A program made the translations under genes and the position numbers. Below are positions 47,076-59,670 of a DNA stretch of 64,000 bases, piece by piece. Position 1 is the first letter of the stretch. Each line of letters starts with the position of its first letter. This DNA is from Kitasatospora phosalacinea (GTDB lineage Bacteria > Actinomycetota > Actinomycetes > Streptomycetales > Streptomycetaceae), in assembly GCF_000716545.1 (NCBI RefSeq), contig NZ_JNWZ01000004.1:1-64000 (forward strand), in the 5' to 3' direction. The notes beneath the pieces are model-generated. The model was not told the DNA's origin and searched no databases. It worked only from the letters and a program-made list of their open reading frames with translations.

Positions 47076-49075
47076 GTCTCTTCCCCGCTTCTCGGTACTG
47101 CTGTGGCCGTGCTGTCTTCGATGATCTCGCCCGTCGCGGTGTTGACCGCGAATGCGGCGGGTGTACGGGAGGCCAAGGCCGCGACAACAGTCTCGGCCGT
47201 CCGGCGCCCGACTCCGGGGACCTCGCAGATTTCGTCGACGGTCGCCGCCCGCAGCCTCTTCAGCGAGCCGAAGTGCTTGAGCAGCGCCCGGCGGCGAGTC
47301 TCGCCCAGCCCGGGGACGGAGTCCAGTTCCCCCGCCGTGAGCCGTTTGGCGCGCTTGGCGCGCTGGTAGCCGATGGCGAAGCGGTGCGCCTCGTCGCGCA
47401 CCCGCTGCAGCAGGTAGAGGCCCTCGCTGGAGCGCGGCAGCACCACCGGGTCGTCCTGGCCGGGCAGCCAGACCTCCTCCAGCCGCTTGGCCAGCCCGCA
47501 CACCGCGACGTCGTCGATGCCCAGTTCGGCCAGCGCCCGGACGGCGGCGGCGACCTGCGGCTGCCCGCCGTCGACCACCAGCAGCTGCGGCGGGTAGGCG
47601 AAGCGCCTGGGGCGGCCGTTCTCGTCGAGCGGCGAGCCGTTGTCGTCCGTCGACTCCTCGGGGACCGCCCACTCGCCCGTCCGCTCGCGCTCCTGGAGGT
47701 AGCGGCGGAAGCGACGGGTGACCACCTCGTGCATCGAGCGGACGTCGTCCTGGCCCTCGAAGGTCTTGATCTGGAAGCGGCGGTACTCGCTCTTGCGGGC
47801 CAGGCCGTCCTCGAAGACCACCATGGAGGCGACCACGTCCTCGCCCTGGAGGTGCGAGACGTCGAAGCACTCGATGCGCAGCGGCACCGAGTCCAGCTCC
47901 AGGGCGTCGGCGATCTCCTGGAGGGCGCGGCTGCGGGTGGTCAGGTCGGAGGCGCGCTTGGTCTTGTGCAGCGCGAGCGCCTGCTGGGCGTTGCGCTGGA
48001 CGGTCTCCATCAGGGCCTTCTTGTCGCCGCGCTGCGGGACCCGCAGGTCGACCTGGGCGCCGCGCAGGCCGGACAGCCACTCGTGGACGGCCTCGTCGGG
48101 CAGCGCGGGGACGAGCACCTCGCGCGGGACCTGCTCGTTGCCCTCGCCGTAGAGCTGCTGCAGGGCGTGCTCGACCAGGCCGGCGGTGTCCACGTCCTCG
48201 ACCTTGTCGGTGACCCAGCCGCGCTGGCCGCGCACCCGGCCGCCGCGGACGTGGAAGATCTGCACGGCGGCCTCGAGTTCGTCCTCGGCCAGGGCCAGCA
48301 GGTCGGCGTCGGTGCCGTCGCCGAGGACGACCGCGTTCTTCTCCATCGCGCGCTTCAGGGCGCCCAGGTCGTCGCGCAGCCGGGCCGCCTTCTCGTACTC
48401 CATCTCGGCGGCGGCCTGCTGCATCTGCTCTTCCAGTCGGCGCAGGTGGCCGCCCGTCCGGCCGGCCATGAAGTCGCAGAACTCCTCGGCGAGTTCGCGG
48501 TGCTCCTCGGCGCTGACCTTGCCCACGCAGGGCGCCGCGCACTTGCCGATGTACCCGAGCAGGCAGGGGCGGCCGACCTGCCGGGCGCGCTTGAAGACGC
48601 CGTTGGAGCACGTCCGCACCGGGAAGACCCGCAGCAGCAGGTCGACCGTCTCGCGGATCGCCCAGGCGTGTCCGTACGGGCCGAAGTAGCGCACGCCCTT
48701 CTTGTGCGCCCCGCGCATCACCTGGACCCTGGGGTACTCCTCGTTCAGCGTGACCGCCAGCTCCGGGTAGCTCTTGTCGTCCCGGTACTTGACGTTGAAC
48801 CGCGGGTCGAACTCCTTGATCCAGGAGTACTCCAGCTGCAGCGCCTCGACCTCGGTGGCCACCACCGTCCACTCCACGGAGGCCGCGGTGGTGACCATCG
48901 TCGCGGTGCGCGGGTGCAGGTTCGCCACGTCCTGGAAGTACGAGGAGAGGCGCTGGCGCAGGCTCTTGGCCTTGCCCACGTAGATGACCCGGCCGTGCGC
49001 GTCGCGGAACTTGTACACCCCGGGCGAGAGCGGGATCGCCCCCGGCGCCGGTCGGTAGGTGGACGGGTCTGCCAT
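47072..49075 (-). CDS. uvrC: Excinuclease ABC subunit C
   Basis: 667 residues. Makes the 3' and 5' cuts at UvrB-marked lesions. N-terminal GIY-YIG nuclease (about 14-95: [25 protein letters not shown]), the cysteine-rich stretch [15 protein letters not shown], a UVR segment ([12 protein letters not shown]), the RNase H-like nuclease (about 385-545: [20 protein letters not shown]) and C-terminal HhH motifs ([32 protein letters not shown]). Start ATG 49075. Coupled to rapZ. Confidence 0.96.
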   Translation of the reverse strand: MADPSTYRPAPGAIPLSPGVYKFRDAHGRVIYVGKAKSLRQRLSSYFQDVANLHPRTATMVTTAASVEWTVVATEVEALQLEYSWIKEFDPRFNVKYRDDKSYPELAVTLNEEYPRVQVMRGAHKKGVRYFGPYGHAWAIRETVDLLLRVFPVRTCSNGVFKRARQVGRPCLLGYIGKCAAPCVGKVSAEEHRELAEEFCDFMAGRTGGHLRRLEEQMQQAAAEMEYEKAARLRDDLGALKRAMEKNAVVLGDGTDADLLALAEDELEAAVQIFHVRGGRVRGQRGWVTDKVEDVDTAGLVEHALQQLYGEGNEQVPREVLVPALPDEAVHEWLSGLRGAQVDLRVPQRGDKKALMETVQRNAQQALALHKTKRASDLTTRSRALQEIADALELDSVPLRIECFDVSHLQGEDVVASMVVFEDGLARKSEYRRFQIKTFEGQDDVRSMHEVVTRRFRRYLQERERTGEWAVPEESTDDNGSPLDENGRPRRFAYPPQLLVVDGGQPQVAAAVRALAELGIDDVAVCGLAKRLEEVWLPGQDDPVVLPRSSEGLYLLQRVRDEAHRFAIGYQRAKRAKRLTAGELDSVPGLGETRRRALLKHFGSLKRLRAATVDEICEVPGVGRRTAETVVAALASRTPAAFAVNTATGEIIEDSTATAVPRSGEET

Positions 49076-49165
49076 GCCCCTACCGTACCGACTGCCGGTG
49101 ACACTCCGGCGCGGGCGCCGTCAGTCGGACACCCCCTGCGCGGCCCCGGCCGGGGTGCCGGCCCG

Positions 49166-49582
49166 TCAGCCCTTGGTGACCTGGAGGTTGCCGTTCTGGA
49201 CCGCCACCCGGTAGGCGGGGAGGGGGGAGGGCGCCGGGCCGTCCTGCACCGCGCCGTCGGAGATCCCGAACCGGCTGCCGTGGCACAGGCACTGGATCTG
49301 CTCCTTGACCACCCCGTTGACCAGGCAGCCGGCGTGCGTGCACTTCGCGCTGAACGCCTTGTACTCGCCCGCGGCGGGCTGCGTCACCACCACGGCCTGC
49401 TCCTTGTACACCTTGCCGCCGCCGACCGGCACGTCCGCGGCCGGGCCCAGGTCGACCGGGCCGGCGGAGGTGCTCTTGCCGTCGTCCTGCTTGGACGAGG
49501 AGCAGCCGGCGGCCGTGGCCCCCGCGAGCGCGACGGCCGCGCAGCACAGCACGGTACGGCGGGAAGCGGTGGGCTCGGTCAT
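49166..49582 (-). CDS. Rieske [2Fe-2S] lipoprotein, Tat-type signal
   Basis: 138 residues. Twin Arg at 8-9 and a lipobox ending in Cys27 (ATAAGC) mark a Tat-exported lipoprotein. The Rieske fold has Cys81/His83 (KCTHAGC) and Cys98/His101 (CLCHGSRFG) as ligands plus Cys86 and Cys100 for the disulfide of high-potential Rieske proteins. Likely an outer-face membrane electron carrier; the partner is unknown. Start ATG 49582. Lies between uvrC and uvrA, separated from uvrA by a terminator. Confidence 0.92.
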   Translation of the reverse strand: MTEPTASRRTVLCCAAVALAGATAAGCSSSKQDDGKSTSAGPVDLGPAADVPVGGGKVYKEQAVVVTQPAAGEYKAFSAKCTHAGCLVNGVVKEQIQCLCHGSRFGISDGAVQDGPAPSPLPAYRVAVQNGNLQVTKG

Positions 49583-49629
49583 CGGGGCTCCTCGGTGCGG
49601 GAATTGGCGCCAGCAACCTAGCACGCGGA

Positions 49630-49674
49630 GCCGGGCCCGCCCGGGAGGCGGATGCCCTCCCGGACGGGCCCGGC
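49630..49674 (-). terminator. uvrA terminator
   Basis: 19-nt arms (49630-49648 and 49656-49674) pair with one C/A mismatch around a 7-base loop, 32 bp past the uvrA stop and 48 bp before the Rieske gene start. Confidence 0.78.
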
Positions 49675-49705
49675 CGCGCACGGCGACGGCTGCTCCTCCC
49701 GGCGC

Positions 49706-52582
<2,877 letters not shown>

Positions 52583-52853
52583 TGCTACTGGCGCCTTTCT
52601 CCGGGTCGAAGGAGGGGTCGAAGGAGGAGGAGTGTGGTTCTGGGTGGTTCTGCGTGCTTCTTCCAGGATGCGCCCGCCAGCGTACTGGCTCATTCGTTCG
52701 AATCTGAGCCGTCCAGCGGGGTCCACCCGTACGAGTGAAGGGCACCCTCGCTCGACGGTAGCGTCAACGACTGACAACCGGCTCGGGCAACGCCCGGACC
52801 GGCCACCGCACCGCCTCGACCCGCACCACCGACCGTCGAAAGGCACCGCCCCG

Positions 52854-53633
52854 ATGAGCGACCCCACCACCGCCACCACCGCCGACGCCGCGGCCGCCGC
52901 GGCCGCCGAGCAGCTGCGGGCCACCGCGGAGAGCACCGAACTGCTGCTGCGCACCCTGGCCGAGCTGGAGCCCGCCGACGTGGCCGAGCCCTCCGGCCTG
53001 CCCGGCTGGACCCGCGGGCACGTGCTGACCCACATCGCCCGCAACGCGGACTCCCTGGTCAACCTGCTGACCGGGGCCCGCACCGGCGAGGACGTCCCGC
53101 AGTACCCCACCCCGGAGAGCCGGGACGCCGGCATCGAGGCCGGCGCCGGGCGCCCGCTGGCCGAGCAGGTCGCCGACGTCCGGGCCAGCCAGCAGCGCTT
53201 CCTGGACGCCGCCGCGCTGCTGGCCCCCGAGCACTGGACCGCCTCGATCACCCACCGCTCCGGCTACGTCTTCCCGGCCTGGCAGATCCCGGCGAAGCGG
53301 CTGGCCGAGCTGGAGTACCACCACGTCGACCTGAACGCCGGCTACACCCCGGCGCACTGGCCCGAGCCGTTCGCGATCGCCGAGTTCCGGCGCCTGGGCG
53401 AGCGCCTGGGCGCCGAGAAGGAGCTGCCCGGCGTGCTGCTGGTCGCCGAGGACGCCGGGCTGGAGGCCCGGATCGGCGGCGAACCGCTCGAACTGACCGC
53501 GGAGGGCCCGGTGCGGGCGCTCACCGGCTGGCTGTCCGGCCGCGCGGACGGGGACGGCCTGCAGGTCCACCGCGGCGACGAGGGCCTGGCCGACCCGCGC
53601 ACCTCCCTGCCCGAGCTCCCCCCGATGGGATGA
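52854..53633 (+). CDS. DinB-like, mycothiol-dependent maleylpyruvate isomerase family protein
   Basis: 259 residues. N-terminal DinB/MDMPI four-helix domain (about 18-165) with the metal-site histidines in [14 protein letters not shown] and [12 protein letters not shown], then an SCP2-like C-terminal domain (about 170-259). Such proteins in actinobacteria use mycothiol in isomerase or transferase reactions; the substrate here is unknown. Start ATG 52854. Its stop region overlaps by four bases the open frame that leads into the MBL hydrolase gene, 47 bp before that gene's chosen start. Confidence 0.88.
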   Translation: MSDPTTATTADAAAAAAAEQLRATAESTELLLRTLAELEPADVAEPSGLPGWTRGHVLTHIARNADSLVNLLTGARTGEDVPQYPTPESRDAGIEAGAGRPLAEQVADVRASQQRFLDAAALLAPEHWTASITHRSGYVFPAWQIPAKRLAELEYHHVDLNAGYTPAHWPEPFAIAEFRRLGERLGAEKELPGVLLVAEDAGLEARIGGEPLELTAEGPVRALTGWLSGRADGDGLQVHRGDEGLADPRTSLPELPPMG

Positions 53634-53680
53634 TGGGGGCGGTTGACGGGGACCTTGAGCCACGAGCGAGGAGCGGTGTG

Positions 53681-54334
53681 ATGACGTACCACGGAACGGT
53701 GAAGGTCGGCGGGGCCCCGGACGTCCGGGAGCTGGCCCACCTGATCATCACCAAGGTCGCGGTCGGCCCGCACGACAACAACGCCTACCTGCTGCGCTGC
53801 CGGGCCACCGACGAGCAGTTGCTGATCGACGCGGCGGCCGACGCGCCCGTGCTGCTGGAGACGGTCGGCCCCCGGCTGGCCGCGGTGGTCACCACCCACC
53901 GGCACCGCGACCACTGGGGCGCGCTGGCCGAGGTGGTGGCCGTCACCGGCGCCCGCACCATGGCCGGGCGGATCGACGCGGAGGGCATCGACGTGCCCAC
54001 CGACCTGGCGCTGGAGGACGGCTCGGTGCTGCGCTTCGGGCAGATCGAGCTGACCGTGCGCCACCTGGTGGGCCACACCCCCGGCGCGATCGTGCTGCTC
54101 TACGACGACCCGCAGGGCCACCCGCACCTGTTCACCGGCGACTGCCTGTTCCCGGGCGGGGTGGGCAACACCTGGGGCGACCCGGCCGCGTTCGACTCCC
54201 TGTTCCGGGACGTCAACGAGAAGCTCTTCGACGTCCTCCCGGACGAGACCTGGGTCTACCCCGGCCACGGCGACGACACCACCCTGGGCGCCGAGCGCCC
54301 GCACCTGCCCGAGTGGCGCGAGCGCGGCTGGTGA
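53681..54334 (+). CDS. Metallo-beta-lactamase fold hydrolase
   Basis: 217 residues. Metal motif THRHRDHWG gives His73, His75, Asp77 and His78; later ligands are in GHTPGAIVLL, FTGDCLFPGG and YPGHGDDT. This is the glyoxalase II-like class acting on thioesters or related substrates. Start ATG 53681 with GAGGAG 7 bases ahead (53668-53673). Same strand as the DinB-like gene, so a two-step thiol-linked detoxification is plausible but unproven. Confidence 0.9.
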   Translation: MTYHGTVKVGGAPDVRELAHLIITKVAVGPHDNNAYLLRCRATDEQLLIDAAADAPVLLETVGPRLAAVVTTHRHRDHWGALAEVVAVTGARTMAGRIDAEGIDVPTDLALEDGSVLRFGQIELTVRHLVGHTPGAIVLLYDDPQGHPHLFTGDCLFPGGVGNTWGDPAAFDSLFRDVNEKLFDVLPDETWVYPGHGDDTTLGAERPHLPEWRERGW

Positions 54335-54340
54335 ACGGGC

Positions 54341-54376
54341 GCGGGGCCCCGCCGGACGAGTCCGGCGGGGCCCCGC
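54341..54376. terminator. Bidirectional terminator, MBL hydrolase / terC
   Basis: 16-bp perfect stem (54341-54356 and 54361-54376) with the loop CGAG, between stops at 54334 and 54388. Confidence 0.88.
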
Positions 54377-54387
54377 GGGCGCACGGG

Positions 54388-55371
54388 TCAGGCGTCGACC
54401 TTCTCCGGCTCGGCGGCCTCCCCGGCCGCCTGCTTCTTCGCGGCGACCAGGCTGGTGGCGGTGGTGACCGCCAGGGTCAGCACGATGAAGGCCAGCGACA
54501 CCGGGATGCTGATCTCCGGCACGTGCACACCGCTCTCGTGCAGCGCGTGCAGGACCAGCTTGACGCCGATGAAGCCGAGGATCACCGACAGGCCGTAGGA
54601 GAGGTGGACCAGCTTCTTCAGCAGGCCGCCGATCAGGAAGTACAGCTGCCGCAGGCCCATCAGCGCGAAGGCGTTGGCGGTGAAGACGATGTACGGGTCC
54701 TGGGTGAGGCCGAAGATGGCCGGGATGGAGTCCAGCGCGAACAGCACGTCGGTGGTGCCGATGGCCAGCATCACGATCAGCATCGGGGTCATCAGCCGGC
54801 GGCCGTTCTCCCGGATCAGCAGCTTGGTGCCGTGGTACCGGTCGGTGGACGGGACGCGCTTCTCGATCGACTTGAGCAGGCGGTTCTCCTCGAACTCCTC
54901 CTCCTCCTCGTCGGACCGGGCCTCCTTGATCAGCTTCCAGGCCGTCCAGACCAGGAAGGCGCCGAAGATGTAGAACACCCAGGAGAACTGGGAGACCATC
55001 GCCGCGCCGCCGGCGATGAAGACCGCCCGCAGCACCAGGGCGATGATCACGCCGAACATCAGCACGCGCTGCTGGTAGATCCTCGGCACCGCGAACTTGC
55101 CCATGATCAGGATGAACACGAACAGGTTGTCGACGCTGAGCGACTTCTCGGTGATGTAGCCCGCGAAGAACTCGCCGGCCGGCCTCCCTCCGCCGTACCA
55201 CCAGAGGAAGCCTCCGAACAGCACGGCCAGGGCCACCCAGACCGCCGTCCAGATGCCGGCCTCCTTGACGGAGACCTCGTGCGGCTTGCGGCCGCCGATG
55301 AAGAAGTCGGCCACCACCAGGGCGATCAGCACCGCGATGGTGCCGCCCCACAGGGCTGCGGATACGTCCAT
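54388..55371 (-). CDS. terC: TerC family integral membrane protein, likely Mn2+ exporter
   Basis: 327 residues with about eight to nine membrane helices. TerC landmarks: EKSLSVDNLFVFILIMGKF, VFIAGGAAMV, MLAIGTTDVLFALDSIPAIFG with paired acidic residues in the membrane, and LIGGLLKKLVHLSYG. A cytosolic loop carries EARSDEEEEEFEENR. TerC proteins controlled by yybP-ykoY RNAs act in manganese homeostasis. Start ATG 55371 with ribosome site GGAGGAG, which can be hidden in a stem of the upstream riboswitch. A TerD gene lies directly upstream. Confidence 0.93.
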   Translation of the reverse strand: MDVSAALWGGTIAVLIALVVADFFIGGRKPHEVSVKEAGIWTAVWVALAVLFGGFLWWYGGGRPAGEFFAGYITEKSLSVDNLFVFILIMGKFAVPRIYQQRVLMFGVIIALVLRAVFIAGGAAMVSQFSWVFYIFGAFLVWTAWKLIKEARSDEEEEEFEENRLLKSIEKRVPSTDRYHGTKLLIRENGRRLMTPMLIVMLAIGTTDVLFALDSIPAIFGLTQDPYIVFTANAFALMGLRQLYFLIGGLLKKLVHLSYGLSVILGFIGVKLVLHALHESGVHVPEISIPVSLAFIVLTLAVTTATSLVAAKKQAAGEAAEPEKVDA

Positions 55372-55378
55372 GTCTGCT

Positions 55379-55416
55379 CCTCCGGCAGATAGGCGAACAA
55401 TCGTCACTGCCGGAGG
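55379..55416 (-). promoter_or_regulatory. Ribosome-site sequestering stem of the terC riboswitch
   Basis: On the RNA, CCTCCGGCAG (55416-55407) pairs over 10 bp with CTGCCGGAGG (55388-55379), which carries the terC Shine-Dalgarno. The first strand overlaps the 3' strand of aptamer helix P1, so the two pairings exclude each other: an ON switch at the level of translation. Confidence 0.72.
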
Positions 55417-55529
55417 TCTCTTCCGCCGCGCGGCCCGCGACTCGGCGGGCACCGCACGGCCAGCGCCCCGGGGCGCCGCGATGGGCGCCCGTGATGACGG
55501 GGTCACTGAACGGGGAATACTCCCCTCCG
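55411..55529 (-). ncRNA. yybP-ykoY type (manganese) riboswitch aptamer upstream of terC
   Basis: The RNA opens with CGGAGGGGAGTATTCC and closes with AGAGACCTCCG. CGGAGG (55529-55524) and CCTCCG (55416-55411) form P1, leaving GGAGTA and AGA at the junction, as in the yybP-ykoY consensus (GGGGAGUAG ... AGACC). CGTCATCACGG in the middle resembles actinobacterial members of the class as I recall them. Position directly before a terC gene is the classic context. Confidence 0.75.
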
Positions 55530-55617
55530 CTCCCAGAAGGTTAACAGGAAGACCAAGGGAAGGTAAAGAAGGTAAAGGATCCCCCTTCGGGGAAGGATCA
55601 AATGACCATCGCGATGA

Positions 55618-56202
55618 TCAGAGGAACGGCTCGATGAAGGGCAGCATGTCCCGGAAGGTGCGGCCGCTCGCGGGGGCGCCGATCGCGGTCATCCTCCAGC
55701 CGCTCTCGCCGTCCCGCTCGACCTTGGCCATGATCTGCCCGGTGTGCGGGCCGCCGCCGGTCAGCTCGTAGCGGGCCAGCTCCTTGCCGGTGGTCTCGTC
55801 GACCAGCCGGCAGTGCGCGTTCTGCACCTCCATGAAGTTCTGGCCGGTGTACGAGCTCACGGTGAAGACGATCTGGGTGACCCGGCGCGGCACCTTGGTC
55901 AGGTCGACCAGGATGCTCTCGTCGTCACCGCCCGCCCCCGCCCCGCCGACCAGGTTGTCGCCGGTGTGCTGCACCGAACCCTCGTTGCTGACCAGGTGCG
56001 AGAAGAACACCACGTCGCTCATCACCTTGCCGTCGTACAGCAGGGCGGACGCGTCGAGGTCGATCTCGCGGGGACGGCGGCTGAAGAAGCCGCGCTTGCG
56101 TGGGGCGGACCTCCAACCGAGGCCCATCCGGACCACGGTCAGAGTCTCGCCGGTGGACTTCAACAGGCTGACGCTCTGGCCCTTGGCCAGGTTCACGGAC
56201 AC
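55618..56202 (-). CDS. terD: TerD family protein, single domain
   Basis: 194 residues. Full TerD domain: VSVNLAKGQSVSLLK, VRMGLGWRSAP, EIDLDASALLYDGK, QHTGDNLVG, DDESILVDLTKVP, and NAHCRLVDETTGKELARYEL; the acidic loops bind calcium in characterised TerD. An Arg/Lys insert (RKRGFFSRRPR) interrupts the first sheet. Start GTG 56202 with AGAGG 8 bases ahead. Upstream of terC on the same strand; the riboswitch lies between them. Confidence 0.92.
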   Translation of the reverse strand: MSVNLAKGQSVSLLKSTGETLTVVRMGLGWRSAPRKRGFFSRRPREIDLDASALLYDGKVMSDVVFFSHLVSNEGSVQHTGDNLVGGAGAGGDDESILVDLTKVPRRVTQIVFTVSSYTGQNFMEVQNAHCRLVDETTGKELARYELTGGGPHTGQIMAKVERDGESGWRMTAIGAPASGRTFRDMLPFIEPFL

Positions 56203-56376
56203 GCTGCCGACCTCTGCTTCCTCCGGGCCCCGCCCGGCCTCCTCGTCGCACACCCGGCCGTACCCGGGGCGTTCGAACCCCGGCAGACCGCGCCCCACCC
56301 TACGCCGACGCTCCGCCGCCGCACCCCGGGAAGGAGTGGACTGTGGCCAAACTACGACACACCGGCGCCCGCCGGA

Positions 56377-56410
56377 CGGGGATTTACCCGCCCGGCGGGC
56401 CGGGCTGACG
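56377..56410 (-). terminator. uvrB terminator
   Basis: 14-nt arms (56377-56390 and 56397-56410) pair with one A/C mismatch around the 6-base loop GATTTA, 5 bp past the uvrB stop. Confidence 0.75.
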
Positions 56411-56415
56411 CCGGA

Positions 56416-58506
56416 TCAGGCCATTCCGGCCTCGCGCATCTGCCGCAGTTCGCGCTTGAGCTCCTTGACCTCGTCGCGCAGCCGGGCCGCCACCTCGAAC
56501 TGCAGCTCGGCCGCGGCGGTGTGCATCCGGTCGGTCATGTCCTGGATCAGCTGGGCGAGTTCGGCCGCGGGCAGGCTCTTGGCGGGCTTGCGGTCGATGC
56601 CCAGCGCCGGGACCGGCGCCTTGCCCTTGCCCTGCTGCCGGTAGCCGGTGGCCAGCAGCTCCTCGGTGTCGACGTCCTCCCCGGCCATGGTGGAGAGCAG
56701 GTCGCCGATCTTCTTCCGGAGCGGCTGCGGGTCGATCCCGTGCTCCTCGTTGTACGCCTGCTGGACCACGCGCCGGCGGTTGGTCTCGCTGATCGCCAGC
56801 TCCATCGCCGGGGTGATCTTGTCGGCGTACATGTGCACCTGGCCGGAGACGTTCCGCGCCGCGCGGCCGATGGTCTGGATCAGCGAGGTGCCGGAGCGCA
56901 GGAAGCCCTCCTTGTCCGCGTCCAGGATCGCGACCAGCGAGACCTCGGGCAGGTCGAGGCCCTCGCGGAGCAGGTTGATGCCGACCAGCACGTCGTACTC
57001 GCCGGCCCGCAGCTCGCGCAGCAGCTCGATCCGGCGCAGCGTGTCGACGTCGCTGTGCAGGTAGCGGACCCGGATGTCGAGGCCGAGGAAGTAGTCGGTG
57101 AGGTCCTCGGCCATCTTCTTGGTGAGCGTGGTGACCAGGACCCGCTCGTCCTTCTCCACCCGCTGCCGGATCTCGTGCACCAGGTCGTCGATCTGGCCCT
57201 CGGTGGGCTTGACGACCACCTCGGGGTCGATCAGGCCGGTCGGGCGGATGATCTGCTCGACCTGGCCGTCGCCGCGGGCCAGTTCGTACTTGCCGGGGGT
57301 GGCCGAGAGGTAGACGGTCTGGCCGATCCGCTCCTGGAACTCCTCCCACTTCAGCGGCCGGTTGTCCATCGCCGAGGGCAGCCGGAAGCCGTGCTCGACC
57401 AGCGTGCGCTTGCGCGAGGCGTCTCCCTCGTACATCGCGCCGATCTGCGGGACGGTGACGTGCGACTCGTCGATGACCAGGAGGAAGTCCTCCGGGAAGT
57501 AGTCGAGCAGGGTGTTCGGCGGGGAGCCGGGCTCGCGGCCGTCGAAGTGCATCGAGTAGTTCTCCACGCCCGAGCAGGTGCCGATCTGGCGGAGCATCTC
57601 GATGTCGTACGTGGTGCGCATCCGCAGCCGCTGGGCCTCCAGCAGCTTGCCCTGCTTCTCCATCCGGGCCAGCGTCTCCTCCAGCTCCTTCTCGATGCCG
57701 GTGATGGCCCGCTCCATCCGCTCCGGGCCCGCCACGTAGTGCGAGGCCGGGAAGACGTAGACCGAGTCGTCCTGGCTGATCACCTCGCCGGTCAGCGGGT
57801 GCAGCGTGTACAGCGCCTCGATCTCGTCGCCGAACATCTCGATCCGGACGGCGAGCTCCTCGTACACCGGGAAGATCTCCACCGTGTCGCCGCGGACCCG
57901 GAAGGTGCCGCGGGTGAACGCCAGGTCGTTGCGGGTGTACTGGATGTCGACGAAGCGGCGCAGCAGGGCGTCCCGGTCGATCTCCTCGCCGACCTTCAGC
58001 CGGACCATCCGGTCCACGTACTCCTGCGGGGTGCCGAGGCCGTAGATGCAGGAGACCGAGGCCACCACCACCACGTCCCGCCGGGTGAGCAGGCTGTTGG
58101 TGGCGGAGTGGCGCAGCCGCTCGACCTCCTCGTTGATCGAGGAGTCCTTCTCGATGTAGGTGTCCGTCTGGGGGACGTACGCCTCGGGCTGGTAGTAGTC
58201 GTAGTACGAGACGAAGTACTCGACCGCGTTGTTCGGCAGCAGCTCGCGGAACTCGTTGGCCAGCTGGGCGGCCAGCGTCTTGTTCGGCGCCATCACCAGG
58301 GTGGGGCGCTGCAGCTTCTCGATCATCCAGGCCGTGGTGGCCGATTTTCCGGTGCCGGTCGCGCCGAGCAGGACGACGTCCTTCTCACCCGCGCGGACGC
58401 GGCGCTCCAGCTCGGCGATGGCCGCCGGCTGGTCGCCGTTGGGCTGGTAGGGGCTGACGACCTCGAAGGGCGCCACGGACCGCTCGATACTCGTGATGGG
58501 ACGCAC
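56416..58506 (-). CDS. uvrB: Excinuclease ABC subunit B
   Basis: 696 residues. Damage-verifying helicase-like subunit. Walker [15 protein letters not shown] near 37, beta-hairpin [22 protein letters not shown] box [11 protein letters not shown], and helicase motif [12 protein letters not shown]; the C-terminal UVR domain ([18 protein letters not shown]) contacts UvrC. Start GTG 58506 ([10 protein letters not shown]), which matches family starts; an upstream ATG at 58536 would add ten residues inside the 38-bp gap after zapE. TACCGT 7 bases before this GTG may be a -10 for a leaderless transcript. Confidence 0.95.
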   Translation of the reverse strand: MRPITSIERSVAPFEVVSPYQPNGDQPAAIAELERRVRAGEKDVVLLGATGTGKSATTAWMIEKLQRPTLVMAPNKTLAAQLANEFRELLPNNAVEYFVSYYDYYQPEAYVPQTDTYIEKDSSINEEVERLRHSATNSLLTRRDVVVVASVSCIYGLGTPQEYVDRMVRLKVGEEIDRDALLRRFVDIQYTRNDLAFTRGTFRVRGDTVEIFPVYEELAVRIEMFGDEIEALYTLHPLTGEVISQDDSVYVFPASHYVAGPERMERAITGIEKELEETLARMEKQGKLLEAQRLRMRTTYDIEMLRQIGTCSGVENYSMHFDGREPGSPPNTLLDYFPEDFLLVIDESHVTVPQIGAMYEGDASRKRTLVEHGFRLPSAMDNRPLKWEEFQERIGQTVYLSATPGKYELARGDGQVEQIIRPTGLIDPEVVVKPTEGQIDDLVHEIRQRVEKDERVLVTTLTKKMAEDLTDYFLGLDIRVRYLHSDVDTLRRIELLRELRAGEYDVLVGINLLREGLDLPEVSLVAILDADKEGFLRSGTSLIQTIGRAARNVSGQVHMYADKITPAMELAISETNRRRVVQQAYNEEHGIDPQPLRKKIGDLLSTMAGEDVDTEELLATGYRQQGKGKAPVPALGIDRKPAKSLPAAELAQLIQDMTDRMHTAAAELQFEVAARLRDEVKELKRELRQMREAGMA

Positions 58507-58544
58507 GCCCCCCACGGTACGACCGGGCACCGACAACGCGACGA

Positions 58545-59591
58545 CTACTTGGCGGAGTCCCGGGCCAGCGCGACCAGGCGGGAGACCGCCCGCAGGTACT
58601 TCTTGCGGTAGCCGCCGCGCAGCATCTCCTCGGTGAACACCCGGTCGAACGGCACGCCCGAGGCGGTGAGCGGCAGCTCCCGGTCGTACATCCGGTCGGC
58701 CAGCACCACCAGCCGCAGCGCGGTCGCCTGGTCGTCCACCTGTCGCACCCCGCGCAGGAACACCGCGCCGACCTCGTCCAGCAGCGCGCCGTACCGGCTG
58801 GGGTGCACCTCCTTCAGGTGCTCCAGCAGGGTGTCGAAGTCGTCCAGCGAGGCGCCCGGGGTGCGGGCCGCGCGGGCGGTCACCTCGTCGTCGGCGTACG
58901 GCGGCGGGGCGTCGGGCAGGCCGCGGTGGCGGTAGTCCTGGCCGTCGATCCGGACCGGGCGGAAGTGCGCGGACAGGCCCTGGATCTCCCGCATGAAGTC
59001 GGCGGCGGCGAACCGCCCCTCACCGAGCTTCTCCGGCAGCGTGTTCGAGGTCGCGCACAGCTTGACGCCGTTCTCCACCAGCTTGCCCAGCAGCGTGGAG
59101 ACCAGCACGGTGTCGCCCGGGTCGTCCAGTTCGAACTCGTCGATGCACAGCAGCCGGTGCGAGCCGAGCGTCCGCACCGCGCCCTGGAAGGTCAGCGCGC
59201 CCACCAGGTTGGTCAGCTCGACGAACGTCCCGAACGCCTTGGGGCCGGGCACGGCGTGCCAGAGCGAGGCCAGCAGGTGGGTCTTGCCCACGCCGTACCC
59301 GCCGTCCAGGTAGATCCCGGCAGGCCCGGCGGGCACGGGCGCCGAGCGCCGGAACCAGCCACGCCTGGGCGGCTCGGCGGCGCCGTTCAGCCCGGCGGCG
59401 AAGGACTCCAGGATCTGGACGGCCTCGTACTGGCTCGGCTGCGAGGAGTCCGGCAGGTAGCTGCCGAAGCTCACTCCGGCGAAGCGCGGCGGCGGCACCA
59501 TCTCCGCCACCAGCCGCTCGGCCGGCACCACCGGGCGCCGGTCGGCCAGGGCTATCGCGGTGTGGACATCGGACTCCGAGGCAGCAGACAC
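58545..59591 (-). CDS. zapE: ZapE/AFG1-like AAA ATPase
   Basis: 348 residues. Walker [17 protein letters not shown] near 98-113, Walker [16 protein letters not shown], then [24 protein letters not shown], characteristic of the ZapE/AFG1 family, which acts in cell division in E. coli and membrane protein quality control in mitochondria. Start GTG 59591; TACCCT 8 bases upstream suggests a leaderless transcript. It is 38 bp upstream of uvrB on the same strand and divergent from the RibD-like gene. Confidence 0.9.
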   Translation of the reverse strand: MSAASESDVHTAIALADRRPVVPAERLVAEMVPPPRFAGVSFGSYLPDSSQPSQYEAVQILESFAAGLNGAAEPPRRGWFRRSAPVPAGPAGIYLDGGYGVGKTHLLASLWHAVPGPKAFGTFVELTNLVGALTFQGAVRTLGSHRLLCIDEFELDDPGDTVLVSTLLGKLVENGVKLCATSNTLPEKLGEGRFAAADFMREIQGLSAHFRPVRIDGQDYRHRGLPDAPPPYADDEVTARAARTPGASLDDFDTLLEHLKEVHPSRYGALLDEVGAVFLRGVRQVDDQATALRLVVLADRMYDRELPLTASGVPFDRVFTEEMLRGGYRKKYLRAVSRLVALARDSAK

Positions 59592-59670
59592 GAGACAACA
59601 GGGTACTCGCGCGCCGGGGGGCGCAGAGCGCGAGGCGTGCCACACCGGGACTCCTGCCAGACTCGGAACC

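Noticed and set aside
52687..52710. LexA/SOS box upstream of uvrA
   Set aside because: Only one GTTCGAA half is present and the partner half does not match; the flanking GGCTCA/TGAGCC symmetry is imperfect inside.
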